A stretch of 64,000 nucleotides of DNA from Dolomedes plantarius (Eukaryota; Arthropoda; Arachnida; Araneae; Dolomedidae), in contig OU015490.1 in NCBI GenBank assembly GCA_907164885.2, positions 218,578,391 to 218,642,390 of the forward strand. The letters are read 5' to 3'. The notes below the pieces were generated by a model. The model searched no databases. It worked only from the letters and a program-made list of their open reading frames with translations, and had not been told where the DNA came from. This document shows, piece by piece, positions 51,451-61,295 of the stretch. The first letter of the stretch is position 1. Each line of letters starts with the position of its first letter. The position numbers and the translations under genes were made by a program.

Positions 51451-51742
51451 CTTTGCTACCCGCACGTCCACAACTGTGAGGCTTGATGAGGCGCACTACA
51501 GTAAAGTATATTGCAACACACTGCCATGGTTTTCAATGTAAATGGGGTAGGAATGATAGCATGTCTCTCCAGCATTCACACGATATTAAAATTTTATGTA
51601 TTAGGTGGTATTAGGCTAAACTATCGCATGGAATCGATTGTTCATATTCAGCCTTATTATAACTATGATTTTATACAAATCCCGACGGGGCAAGAAAAGT
51701 GACGCAACTCAAAAATGCAGCATTCGAGAAAAATCAACTTAA

Positions 51743-52328
51743 CCCTTCAGCGGGCGCGCCAATTTTTGGTACACCAGCAGGCGCGCGTTGCATAAAGTGC
51801 AACGTCTCTTGTAACCTTGATTATTGCTTTTGTAATAAACTTTCTTTTTCCAAATTGAAAATATTAATTCTGCGTTTTATGACAAGATATAAAATATTGA
51901 TAATATTGAGATATATTTATAAGTCAGGCCAAAGAATTCAGATACAATCGCCTTATTTCAAAACTGTCCGGTTTAATGCATCCAAGGACAACTTGTGAAT
52001 CGATTCCTATTATGTCCAAAAACCTAAAAAACAATGAGATTGTCCATCTTCGTGATATGCGGAATACCGTGTAATAGCTGCAAATTTGATTTACTACATC
52101 AACTCATAATTTTCTCGTATTGCAATCCAGTATAATCGCTGGGTTACCACGGTAAAATCACGACTAACAATAAATGGAAAGGAATACAAGGGTCAGAAAA
52201 TCAGACCTGCAGTAAAAAGGGTGTAGCTATAATAGAAACTGCTTAGAACATTCAAACATTACTTGTAAAAACAAACCATTCAAATTTACGAAAATGTTGC
52301 ACTTTATACACAGGCGCCCGCTGAAGGG
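51743..52328. mobile_element. piggyBac-like MITE with TTAA duplication
   Basis: Ends CCCTTCAGCGGGCGCGCC and GGCGCCCGCTGAAGGG, each flanked by TTAA (51,739-51,742 and 52,329-52,332). An inner pair GTTGCATAAAGTGCAAC and GTTGCACTTTATACAC extends the symmetry. Noncoding. Confidence 0.75.
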
Positions 52329-52530
52329 TTAAAGAATACTATACAGCTTGAACTAGCATTACAATAAAACTGATACAACTGCCCTCGGGTAGAAAAATTG
52401 CGAGATAGAGATGTGTCGCTTTTCGTGCACAATGGGGCACTTTTCAATGACATAACCTCAAAATTGCCATTTTTTGACTTGTGTCACTTTTCTTTCTGGG
52501 GTGCGATGTGTAAGTGTATAATTTCAATTA

Positions 52531-53385
52531 AAGTCGAACCCCGTTATAACGAACTTCGAGACCAAAGGTTATAGATAATTAGCACTTCTACCCTACCTTG
52601 GGTGTATATAAATTGAAGTGGCACTCTAATGAATTATATTCAAACACAGTTCTAAATTAATTAAAATGTTTATTTAAGCTTTGCACATAAATTTGCTTTT
52701 CAACATAACTACTGCGTACTACTAGTACGAGTATATATAACATTCATGCAAAGGATATTATTCCCGTATAGATACTTTGCAAGGAAATACAGTTTGAAAC
52801 ACTCACAATACTTGAAAGTCAACCAGCAGTGCTGCCACGTAAACTTTGGGCCTAACAAGAACTCGCGTAGGTTAGCATCAACCTAGCTAAAACGTCACTA
52901 ACGGCTGCCCGCAAACTCCTTTCACTTCCTTTCACCTCCTCTCACTTCCTTTCTCTTCCCTCGACCCTTCCTAGCTCCTTCGTATTTATACCAACTGCGT
53001 ATGCCGCAATTAGCATATCTTAAGCGGCTTCTTCAGATTTATTCACCTAAAAGTTCGATTATTGTGATTCGAATCTTATATAAACCTTACAAGGTTTTGT
53101 TCGCTTTATCCGGTGGTTCGCTATATCCGAACCGTTAAGAAAAATGCTAGAGTTCACAAAATGTATAACTCATTAGTTGCAATGTGTATTCAATAATGAT
53201 GTATTAAAAATGATAAAATATATTAAAAATGACAATTAATGAATTAAATCGACTAAAATCGATTACTTTAAACTGACACAATGCTAGTTAAATTACGTAT
53301 AATAAGAAAGCAACGAACCAAAATTTTCGTTCGTTATATCCATGAGTTCATTATATACCGGGTTCGCTGTAACGGGGTTTGACTG
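52531..53385. mobile_element. pogo/Tigger-type MITE (family 2), split by a 520-bp insertion
   Basis: AGTCGAACCCCGTTATAACG begins the left end and ACGGGGTTTGACTG closes the right end. The interior matches the 18,848 copy in reverse orientation. Continuity breaks at 52,570 and resumes at 53,091. Confidence 0.7.
52571..53090. mobile_element. Insertion with 6-bp duplication AAGGTT, solo-LTR-like
   Basis: AAGGTT lies at both junctions (52,565-52,570 and 53,091-53,096) and is single in the related uninterrupted MITE region. The 520-bp insert has a TATA-like GTATATAAATTG and a C/T-rich stretch (CTTTCACCTCCTCTCACTTC). The ends are not TG..CA, so the solo-LTR reading is weak. Confidence 0.45.
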
Positions 53386-53727
53386 TGTAAATAATTTCAT
53401 ACATTTTGTAATCATTTTATTAAAAAAACATAATTCATATTAATACACGTACTCATTAAAATTATTTTAAAAGCTATATAAAACGATGAATTATAGATAA
53501 ACAAAACAAATCAACAGCTGTAGTGACGCAAGAAAAAAATTATCAAGCTGGAGTACGGGTACCGTTATCAGGAAAAATGTTTTTAGAAAATGCATATCGT
53601 TGCACTGATAAATATTGAATACCTACAATTTTGCCAAAAGTTATGGCCTTTACGGTGCTGTATATCTTACTGATTACCCTCTAGATATTGAATGAACTCA
53701 TATTCTGTCTGTTAACTTGGTAATATA

Positions 53728-54187
53728 CAGGATGTCCCAGTTAAACGTTTCAGAACTTCTACGAGGGGTAGGGTGCATCCTGACGACTCGAAATCATATA
53801 GCAATGTGAGGTCGGAAAAGCTTTCCTGAAGCGGTAGATGGCGTTGCGGGAAAGTGAGGAGCTGGTTGCAAGAATCTCAGTAGCTGCCGGAGAAATTCGA
53901 GGTGAGCCTGTATTATTCCAGAATGTTCTGAATTCCATGCGCCGGAGATGTGAGGTCTGCATTGCAGTCGGTGGGAAAAACTTCTAACACTTACTTTAAC
54001 CCGTGTACCTTTTGGTTTTGTACATCTATTATTAAAACGATTATCCACTTACGGTCTCTTTCTTTGTGGTTTTCTTGTGACATCACCGCTTCAGGAAAGC
54101 ATTTCCGACATTGCTATATGATTTCGAGTCGTCAGGATACACTCTACCCTTCGTAGAAGTTCTGAAACGTTTAATTGGGACACCCTG
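53728..54187. mobile_element. Tc1/mariner-type MITE with about 110-bp inverted ends
   Basis: CAGGATGTCCCAGTTAAACG on the left and AATTGGGACACCCTG on the right with TA flanks. The arms share CAGAACTTCTACGA, TCCTGACGACTCGAAATCAT and GCTTTCCTGAAGCGG in inverse order. Confidence 0.75.
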
Positions 54188-54699
54188 TATAGTGCAATAT
54201 GCAGTGGCGCATAGAGTATGCGAGTGACTGAACGTGGGAGTAAATAGAAGTGAGTAGCAATGCAGTATACAGAAAATATTAAAAGTGCAGTATAAATACT
54301 GTTTATCCGAGCATTACTGAGCTTAATGTATTACTGCAGTATGTAGAGTCAATAGAGCTGTATTTGAAATAGCGTACGGTAACGCAGCACATGGTGCTAT
54401 TTGTTTTGTGCTGATATACACTGCTATATAACAAACAGCAGTGTTTAACTGTGCAAAATGTGGATCGTATATCACTGAAAAATGGACAGTCGAGTTTTGA
54501 TAAAGCATTAAATTAAACTTTCAATTGCTGAAGATTGGCTAGTAAAAAGTATGTATTTAGCCTAGATTAATAATAATTTTTCCCAGATAGCTAAACATGT
54601 GGCTCACACAACCAACGATTTAATTCAACTTTTGCGAGTTCGTTCCTTGTTGCGTAAGTGGTAAAAGCCTCTCCATATGCATCGTTAGCGGAGTACTCA

Positions 54700-55020
54700 G
54701 TGTCAGATAATTGCAGCCACTTCCGGGGGACCAAATACTCCAATATACTGGCTGACCGGAGGCCGCGGGCATTTTCCTACGCGGTAACGGAGTCCTCTAG
54801 AATGTTCTGGAATTTTCTGAAAGAGGGGTGTATATAAAGGAAATAAAGGAGAGATGGAAGGGAGAGAACTATGGGACATGCTTCCCGTCTTTATGCTGGA
54901 CTTTAGACTCTCTCTCGCTGATTTTCGATTGATGATTGTTCTGTTTGAGGATTGACAATGGAAATGTTGTATCATAAATGCTGTAAATATATATGAATAA
55001 ACAAGATATATGTATATATG
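54700..55020 (+). repeat. Possible solo LTR
   Basis: Starts near TGTCAGATAATTGCAGCC and has a strong TATA box in GGGTGTATATAAAGG (about 54,830), C/T-rich downstream sequence and GAATAAACAAG near 54,995. No duplication or second copy seen, so this is tentative. Confidence 0.3.
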
Positions 55021-55204
55021 TAAGGAAAGGGTAGTTTATGTGTCCATGGAAACCATAAACGAGCTACTTAACCACAAGGTCATGACAGTGTATACAGAAT
55101 ATAATGTGTATTAAGCCAGTATATACACTCCACTGTATCGCTTTTGATAGAATATCTTCAAAATATGGCATAATTTCATTAGACAGCCTACCACTAAAAA
55201 AATG

Positions 55205-55535
55205 ATCCAAGGTAGCCTAATGGTAGCTCGTTGGCTTTCGGCACCGAGGGTGCTCGGTTCGAATCCTGACAAGCGCCATTAAATATCTTCGTGTCTAGGC
55301 CCGGAAATGGACACGTTATATCCTTAGACCGAAAAGACCTACGAAATCAGAGAGGTTGGGAGAAGGTACGATCCTCCCAGATGTCGTCCCTGAGGGGTCG
55401 GTAAAAATTGAAGTGGCACCTTGCCAAGTCTGCTCCTACCCTTGTTGTGTTATTGTAAACCAGAGCCGCACTCCTCAGTCCGCAAAGCCTATATCGACCT
55501 GGTCTGGAACTTTTGACCAGGGGGCTTTGCAACAA
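55205..55535 (+). repeat. SINE family A, near full-length
   Basis: A box GGTAGCCTAATGGTAGCTC, B box CGGTTCGAATCC. The body is collinear with 17,322-17,655 (CCCAGATGTCGTCCCTGAGG, GAAGTGGCACC, GACCTGGTCTGGAAC). Confidence 0.75.
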
Positions 55536-56350
55536 CAGCTACATATCAGTGTTGTGCAGTACCCATTATGGTGCACTCATTAATGAATGCATACCCTCAC
55601 TTGCAACACAACTTCAACGCAGGACATTTAATTTCTTGAAAGCCCACACACGTTCAATCATGCCTACGGAAAAAAAATCATCTTAATCATTATAGCATAT
55701 TATATTAACATCGGCTATGTTGTTTCAGAGCAACTCAGCTGAAGTTGAGTGGTTCTGAAAGTTAAGTTTAGGTACTTTAAATTTAGATGCTCTAAGATAA
55801 TCTGAGAGTTAAGTTTAAGGCCTTCCAGCGGGGTTATGGAACTAAATCAGCGAAAAGAATCTAAATCACTAAATAAATAACAGATTGTTAAAATCCATAA
55901 CAGAAATAAAAATTGCCCCGAGTTCCGGCTTGAACGAAAAAATTAATAGGTTTTTAATGTACTGGGGTCTGATAAAGAACAAAGCTATTCGCTCGGAACT
56001 GATTGCAGTTTAAACCCTTTTTTTTTTTGTGTGAATTTTATAAAGCTGTTCTTTACAGATTAATCCCTGTGCTTAAAGTTCGCGTGTCCATTGATCAAAT
56101 CACGAAATTCTTCAATATCAAGATTCTTTTTACATTTCTGAAACAGCAATTGCTCCAACAGCAATCATATTTTTCTTTTAACTTATCTTTTTCAATTAAA
56201 ATAAACAACTTTTGACTATTCTGTCTTTTAACTGAAAATTCTCTTAACAGCAACAACAGAAGAAAAAAAAATTCAGGTAATCTCTTCTAACGAAACTACT
56301 GCGGATTATTAACGTAGGATTACTTATCGTTGCTTACGTCTTTTGTATGT
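55536..56350. other. AT-rich spacer, nothing recognised
   Basis: No coding pattern. AAGTTAAGTTTA and GAGAGTTAAGTTTA segments near 55,760-55,815 suggest a small internal duplication. Confidence 0.4.
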
Positions 56351-56351
56351 A

Positions 56352-57329
56352 CCGGGTGGTTATAATTAAACTTCCCCTATAAACGGTATCCTACAGCGCA
56401 AACGGGTGAACGGAATGCAACGAAATTTTGTATATGGGCTATACACGAGATGCGCTCACGGAATTTCGAAAAAAAAAAAAAAAATTAGTTCCAAAATGTC
56501 CACCAGAGGGCGTTTTTTCGGAAAAAACATGAAATTTAACACAATAAACGACCAAACCGGAATACAGAAACAATATTAACATTTATTGACTAGTTTCTGA
56601 TCACCTTGTCATCGAACCACATTAAGCAAAGGTAAGGGAGAAACAAAAACAGTTCAGTTTGCAGAAACAAGAACAGATTAGGACGAAATTGCACAAGAGG
56701 AGCAGTTGTTAATCGTGTCCAGGACGATGTAGGGAAAGCTGCTCCACGTGACCACCTTCATTCACCTGCAAAATTTCAAGTCGATGGACAGTGTGTTCAA
56801 CAGCAGATCGTAACTGATTAGTTGTGAGGCTTCGCACATGAAGCGTTATGGAGTTCTTTAAGTCATTCAACGTCGCAACACCTCCATTGTCCATCGACTT
56901 GAAATTTTGCAGGTGAATGAAGGTGGTCACGCGGAGCAGCTTTCCCTACATCGTCCTGGACACGATTAACAACTGCTCCTCTTGTGCAATTTCGTCCTAA
57001 TCTGTTCTTGTTTCTGCAAACTGAACTGTTTTTGTTTCTCCCTTACCTTTACTTAATGTGATTCGATGACAAGGTGATCAGAAACTAATCAATAAATGTT
57101 AATATTGTTTCTGTATTCCGTTTTGGTCGTTTATTGTGTTAAATTTCCTGTTTTTCAAGAAAAGGCGCCCTCTGGTGGACATTTTGGAATTTTTTTTTTT
57201 TTTTTTTTTTTTCGAAATTCCGTGAGCGCATCTCGTGTATAGCCCATGTACAAAATTTCGTTGTATTCCGTTCACCCGTTTACGCTGTAGGATGCCGTTT
57301 ATAGGGGAAGTTTAATTATAACCACTCGG
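56352..57329. mobile_element. 978-bp near-palindrome derived from a mariner-like element
   Basis: Left arm 56,352-56,793 and right arm 56,886-57,329 are inverted copies with few changes, around a 92-bp centre. TA flanks both ends (56,350-56,351 and 57,330-57,331). Reading the minus strand from 56,930 through the centre gives a 73-residue product (LKNSITLHVRSLTTNQLRSA, HRLEILQVNEGGHVEQL) that resembles the C-terminal tail of mariner-like transposases. The element is thus an inverted duplication of a transposon 3' end. Confidence 0.8.
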
Positions 57330-57399
57330 TATATATGTATGTATGTGTTATGTATATATGTATCTATATATATGTACGTATGTATATATATACATATAT

Positions 57400-58072
57400 G
57401 TATGTCAAAATTTTGACATACTGTTTACTCTCTTCTGTTTAACTGTTTAAGGCTTGCCCAAGCGATACAGAATGGGTTTGGCGCTGCCAAAATTATAACA
57501 CGCGCAGACGGACGGACGGACGGTTTTAGCGTCTGAAATTTTGCTTTTCGAAGGACCGTTATAGAGGAATGTAATCCTACGTTTAAAAAGCCCTATAGCC
57601 CTAGTTCTTTCCTTCATATTATTTGAAAATTTATGGAGATTATAAAATGATTAGGGCTTAGGAGGAACCACTCTTCAAAATTTCATCCTTCTAGGCTCAT
57701 TGTTCCAGAAGTACAGTGTTTTTCGTCTTTGTAGGGTTATTAAGTCCCTTTTAACCCCATTAAAATTTATATTTTTTTAAATAGATTTTTTAGTGTGCAC
57801 GCAGGGCTTTAGAGGAACCACCATTCAAATTTTTTGCTTCTTAGGCCTTATTGTCCCAGAGATAAGGTGTGTGTGTGTTTTCTTTTTTTGGGGTGATTAA
57901 GTTCCTCTTAACCCCCTTAAAATTCGAATTTTTAAAAAAGATTTCTTAGCGAATACTGTGACCTAAGAGGAACCACCATACAAAATTTCAGCTTCCTAGG
58001 ATGGTTCCGAAGATACAGTGATCAGTCAGTTAGACAGTAAGTGGTATTTGCCTTTTTTATATATAGATATAC
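57400..58072. repeat. RTE-like 3' region with 120-130-bp internal tandem repeats
   Basis: Three diverged units (57,655, 57,800 and 57,970) share GAGGAACCACCATTCAAA, TTTCAGCTTCCTAGG-like and CCCAGAGATA-like segments. Ends in GCCTTTTTTATATATAGATA. ACGGACGGACGGACGG lies near 57,510. No RT frame. Confidence 0.5.
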
Positions 58073-58830
58073 TAGCTGAAAACCCGCACTTCGCTATGGA
58101 GTACATTCAAATTAAATACAACGGTCAATGTATGCAATTAATGCCAAAATATATATATATATATATATATTTATAATAAATACGACGACCAATGTATGTA
58201 AAAAAAAATATATATATATTTATAAAAAAATCGTAAGGAATATTTTTATACACAAAATAATGTAGAAAAAAAAATATTCAAATTAAATGTAATAGGACAT
58301 ACTAAAGAATATAATACAGTTAATATAGTACAGTTTAAGGAACATAATATCTTTTATTGTATTTTAATATTTTTTTGGATAATGTCCAATCGTCTGCCGC
58401 ATTAGAAAGAAAAAAAAATTTTTTTTGTCTATTTTGTTGATAAGCACGTGGCGATAAATTTATTTAAAGTACCAGAAAAGGAAATCACGTGATCATCTAA
58501 AAATTAATCTTTAAAAATTCCCCAAAAATCAGAAAATGGAGGTAAAGATTCGGAAAAGATTTCATTTTAAAGGAATTTTTACGACCTTTCTCGCGATATA
58601 GATTTTATAACGCTCAATTTATTATTTTAAATGCAAATTTAAAAAAAGTTACTAAAACAGCTTAAACATTTAATTTTAAAAATCTAAGAAGAATTTTTCA
58701 AAAGTCTTTCTTAGTGCACCCCTACACTATAAGATGAATCGCCATGCCAAATTTCAGCTCTTTAGGTCCAGCGGTTTGGTCTGTGCGTTGTGTGTCAGTC
58801 AGTCAGTCAGTTACGGAACTGTTTTATATA
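58073..58830. repeat. RTE-like repeat copy 2
   Basis: From ACTAGCTGAAAACCCGCACT to GTCAGTCAGTCAGTCAGTTA, then CGGAACTGTTTTATATATA. Collinear with 27.8 and 58.84 kb. Confidence 0.55.
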
Positions 58831-58835
58831 TATAC

Positions 58836-59475
58836 TAGCTGAAAACCCGCACTTCGCTACGGAGTACATTCAAATTAAATACAAAGGTCAATGTATAGAA
58901 TTAATGCCAAAAAATAAATATATATATTTATAATAAATACGACGATCAATGTATACAATTGGTGTAATATATATATATAAATCGTAAGGGATATTTATTT
59001 TTTTGGATAATATCCAATTGTCTGCCGCATTAGACAAAAAAAAAGTTTTTGTCTATTTAGTTGTTATGCACGTGACGATAAATTTATTTAAAGTACCAGA
59101 AAAAGAAATCAAGTGATCAGCATTTAATAAATTAAATTCTAAAAATGAATCTTTAAAAATTCATCAAAAATCAGAAAATAGAGGAAAAGATTCGAAAAAG
59201 ATTTTATTTTAAAGGAATTTTTATGGTCTTTTTCGTGATATAAATTTTATAACCCTCAAATTATTATTTTAAATGCAAACTTAAAAAAAGTTACAAAAAC
59301 AGCTTAAAAATTTAATTTAAAAAAATCGAAGAATTTTTCAAAAATCTTTCTTAGTGCACCCCTACACCATAAGAAGAATCGCCATGCAAAATTTCAGCCC
59401 TTTAGGTCTAGCGGTTTGGTCTGTGCGTTGTATATCAGTGAATCAGTTACGGAACTGTTTTATATATATAGATAG
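58836..59475. repeat. RTE-like repeat copy 3, directly downstream
   Basis: Same start and end as copy 2 with an internal deletion before TTTTTGGATAATATCC; ends TTTTATATATATAGATAGAT. Copies 2 and 3 lie head to tail. Confidence 0.55.
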
Positions 59476-59879
59476 ATAGAGATTATTAATTTTTATTGAT
59501 AAAATATTAATTTTAAACAATGTTAAAAGAATATTAAATTTTCATAATTAATATAATGATACGATCAAAACAAATCAATGTTTTCTAACTTAATTTTATA
59601 AAATAAAAAAAATTTAAAAATTTACTTCAAAATGTGTAGATACTCTCACCAAATTCTCGCCTTATTAGATAAAATTCCCTTGCAATAAACGATTGCTTTT
59701 ACATTCATAATTTCCATATACTCTGAAAAAAAGAAAGCGAATCTATCAATCGAATCCGACCGTTGATAGTTGTTATTACTTCATGGAGAAGTACGAAAAA
59801 ATTTTCGAATCAGCCTAATTTTTAATTGGATTTATTTCGATAAATATCTATATCAATGAAAAACGTTTTGCTAAAAATA

Positions 59880-60130
59880 CTCTATTCAAACCTGTTAGCT
59901 GAGCTAAGTTGTCCGCGAGCTGCAGAGCAACTCCGAAACTCTCTCTTTGTTTACATTTTTGGCTCTTCTGTTGGTGACTTTTTTGGCGACACTTTGACAG
60001 GCAGCTTTTTCTAGCAACCCTACCCGTGTTGTGCTTTGCAACCGCGAAGCCAGGCAAAGTTCGAAAACTCCGCAGCCGCTCGTTCTTTCACTCTCCCTAA
60101 CAAAGAAAGGACGCATTTCTCAATGAAGTC
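59880..60130 (+). promoter_or_regulatory. Candidate upstream promoter region of the par-3 gene
   Basis: A GC- and CpG-richer stretch in AT-rich surroundings, with TCCGCGAGCTGC, AACCGCGAAGCC, CCGCAGCCGCTCG and a pyrimidine-rich initiator-like CTTTCACTCTCCC. No TATA box is obvious. It lies about 1.1 kb before the first coding exon, in the same direction. Transcript evidence is not available from sequence alone. Confidence 0.3.
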
Positions 60131-61148
60131 GAACGTTTTTCCACGATGCCTTTGGCATTTTAGGAATTCTACGCTAGATCTGTGACTCAGAACTCATCTG
60201 GAGTATGGCGATTATAATCTAGATTGAATTCCGTGGGATTTTTGCCGATAGTTTTAGCTTTTCCGAAGATCTGTGGAAGTGTTTTACGGCTGTTGCTTTG
60301 CTTTGATACTATTGATACCCGAGGCAGAAACGTAAAAAAAAAAAAGAAAAGGTTATTGCTGGAAAAACAGAGTCTGTTTTGTCGACTTTTTTTTCTGTTT
60401 GGAGGATATATATTTTTTTCTTTTTTTTTGCTTTGATTAACAGCTTAAAATCGAACAGTTATATTTGCTTGGTGAATAAATTTGAAAAAAAAAATTCCCT
60501 ATGATCTGCTGGAGATTTGAGATATAAATTATAAGTTTAGTGTACGCACAATTTTTCGTCATCTGCTGTTTATGGAGTGTATTTTAGCTGAACATCTGAT
60601 TTCTGTCCTTTATGTTTGATCTCTAACTAGTTAATGTTGGATAAGTTTTATGAATTGTGGTTGAATGTTTACTTATCTGACAGTGCTCAGTCCTATCAAT
60701 ACATGTTTTCAACAAGAAGAGATATTTGGAGCAATCATTAGGATTTGGGTTTTGCGTTAATACTGGAATAAGTGTGATGTCTTTACCTGGATTTTTCCCA
60801 ATTTATTCAATACAGAGATGTTCTTGATGTGTGGTACAGATCTTTAACAATTATTCTGTGATAAAGAAACCTTCATCCCTAAATCTAATTAATGTTCATT
60901 ATCACTGAATCCTTTGATCACCTGAGTGCTGCTATATCGTCAATTCAAGCTTGAAGTGATCCTTTCTTCCTAAAAAAAATACCTCGAGGCACTATTTCTT
61001 TGCGCGCCTCTTGTGCTTCATCGAGGCACCAGTGGAGCGCGAAGCTGTGACCAGATATCCCGAAGTTATGCGAGGATATTCCGGATATTTTGGCTTCTTA
61101 GTTTTTTCTCGGATATCTGGAAGGGGGAGGGGCCCAGGAATGAGTGTG

Positions 61149-61156
61149 TGACGTCA
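61149..61156 (+). promoter_or_regulatory. CRE/ATF palindrome TGACGTCA
   Basis: A perfect 8-bp CRE sits 20 bp before the par-3 ATG, so it is in the 5' UTR or at a downstream promoter. Its TGA is also the in-frame stop upstream of the start codon. Confidence 0.4.
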
Positions 61157-61175
61157 CCTGGAAGAAGCTGGCAGG

Positions 61176-61295
61176 ATGAAAGTGACAGTGAACTTCGGTG
61201 CTGTTCGAGTCATAGTGCCATGCGGGAAGGGTGATTTACCGGTGAAGCAGCTCATGGATCTAGCGATTACACGATACAAAAAGGCTACGGGAAAG
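61176..61295 (+). CDS. baz: par-3/bazooka (PARD3) orthologue, first coding exon
   Basis: ATG 61,176 opens 40 codons that end exactly at a GTAAGT splice donor (61,296-61,301), phase 0. The product begins MKVTVNFGAVRVIVPCGKG and continues with LMDLAITRYKKATGK. This is the signature of the Par-3 N-terminal oligomerisation (CR1/DUF3534) domain: a MKVTV-x-FG start, VPCG and an RY-x-KA-x-GK exon end. Par-3 is a PDZ scaffold that works with Par-6 and aPKC at the apical cortex. A TGA lies in frame 27 bp upstream, and -3 is A, so the start is secure. No exon 2 (next CR1 strand) is visible before the window ends. This is the only conserved host gene I can support here. Confidence 0.85.

Noticed and set aside
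57505..57525. CRISPR-like or short direct repeats (GACGGACGGACGG; also CAGTCAGTCAGT at 58.8 kb)
   Set aside because: These are short 4-bp repeats within RTE-like tails, with no spacers.
60224..60436. Small hydrophobic frame upstream of par-3
   Set aside because: Dominated by Lys, Leu and Phe runs from homopolymers; likely 5' UTR or intron sequence.
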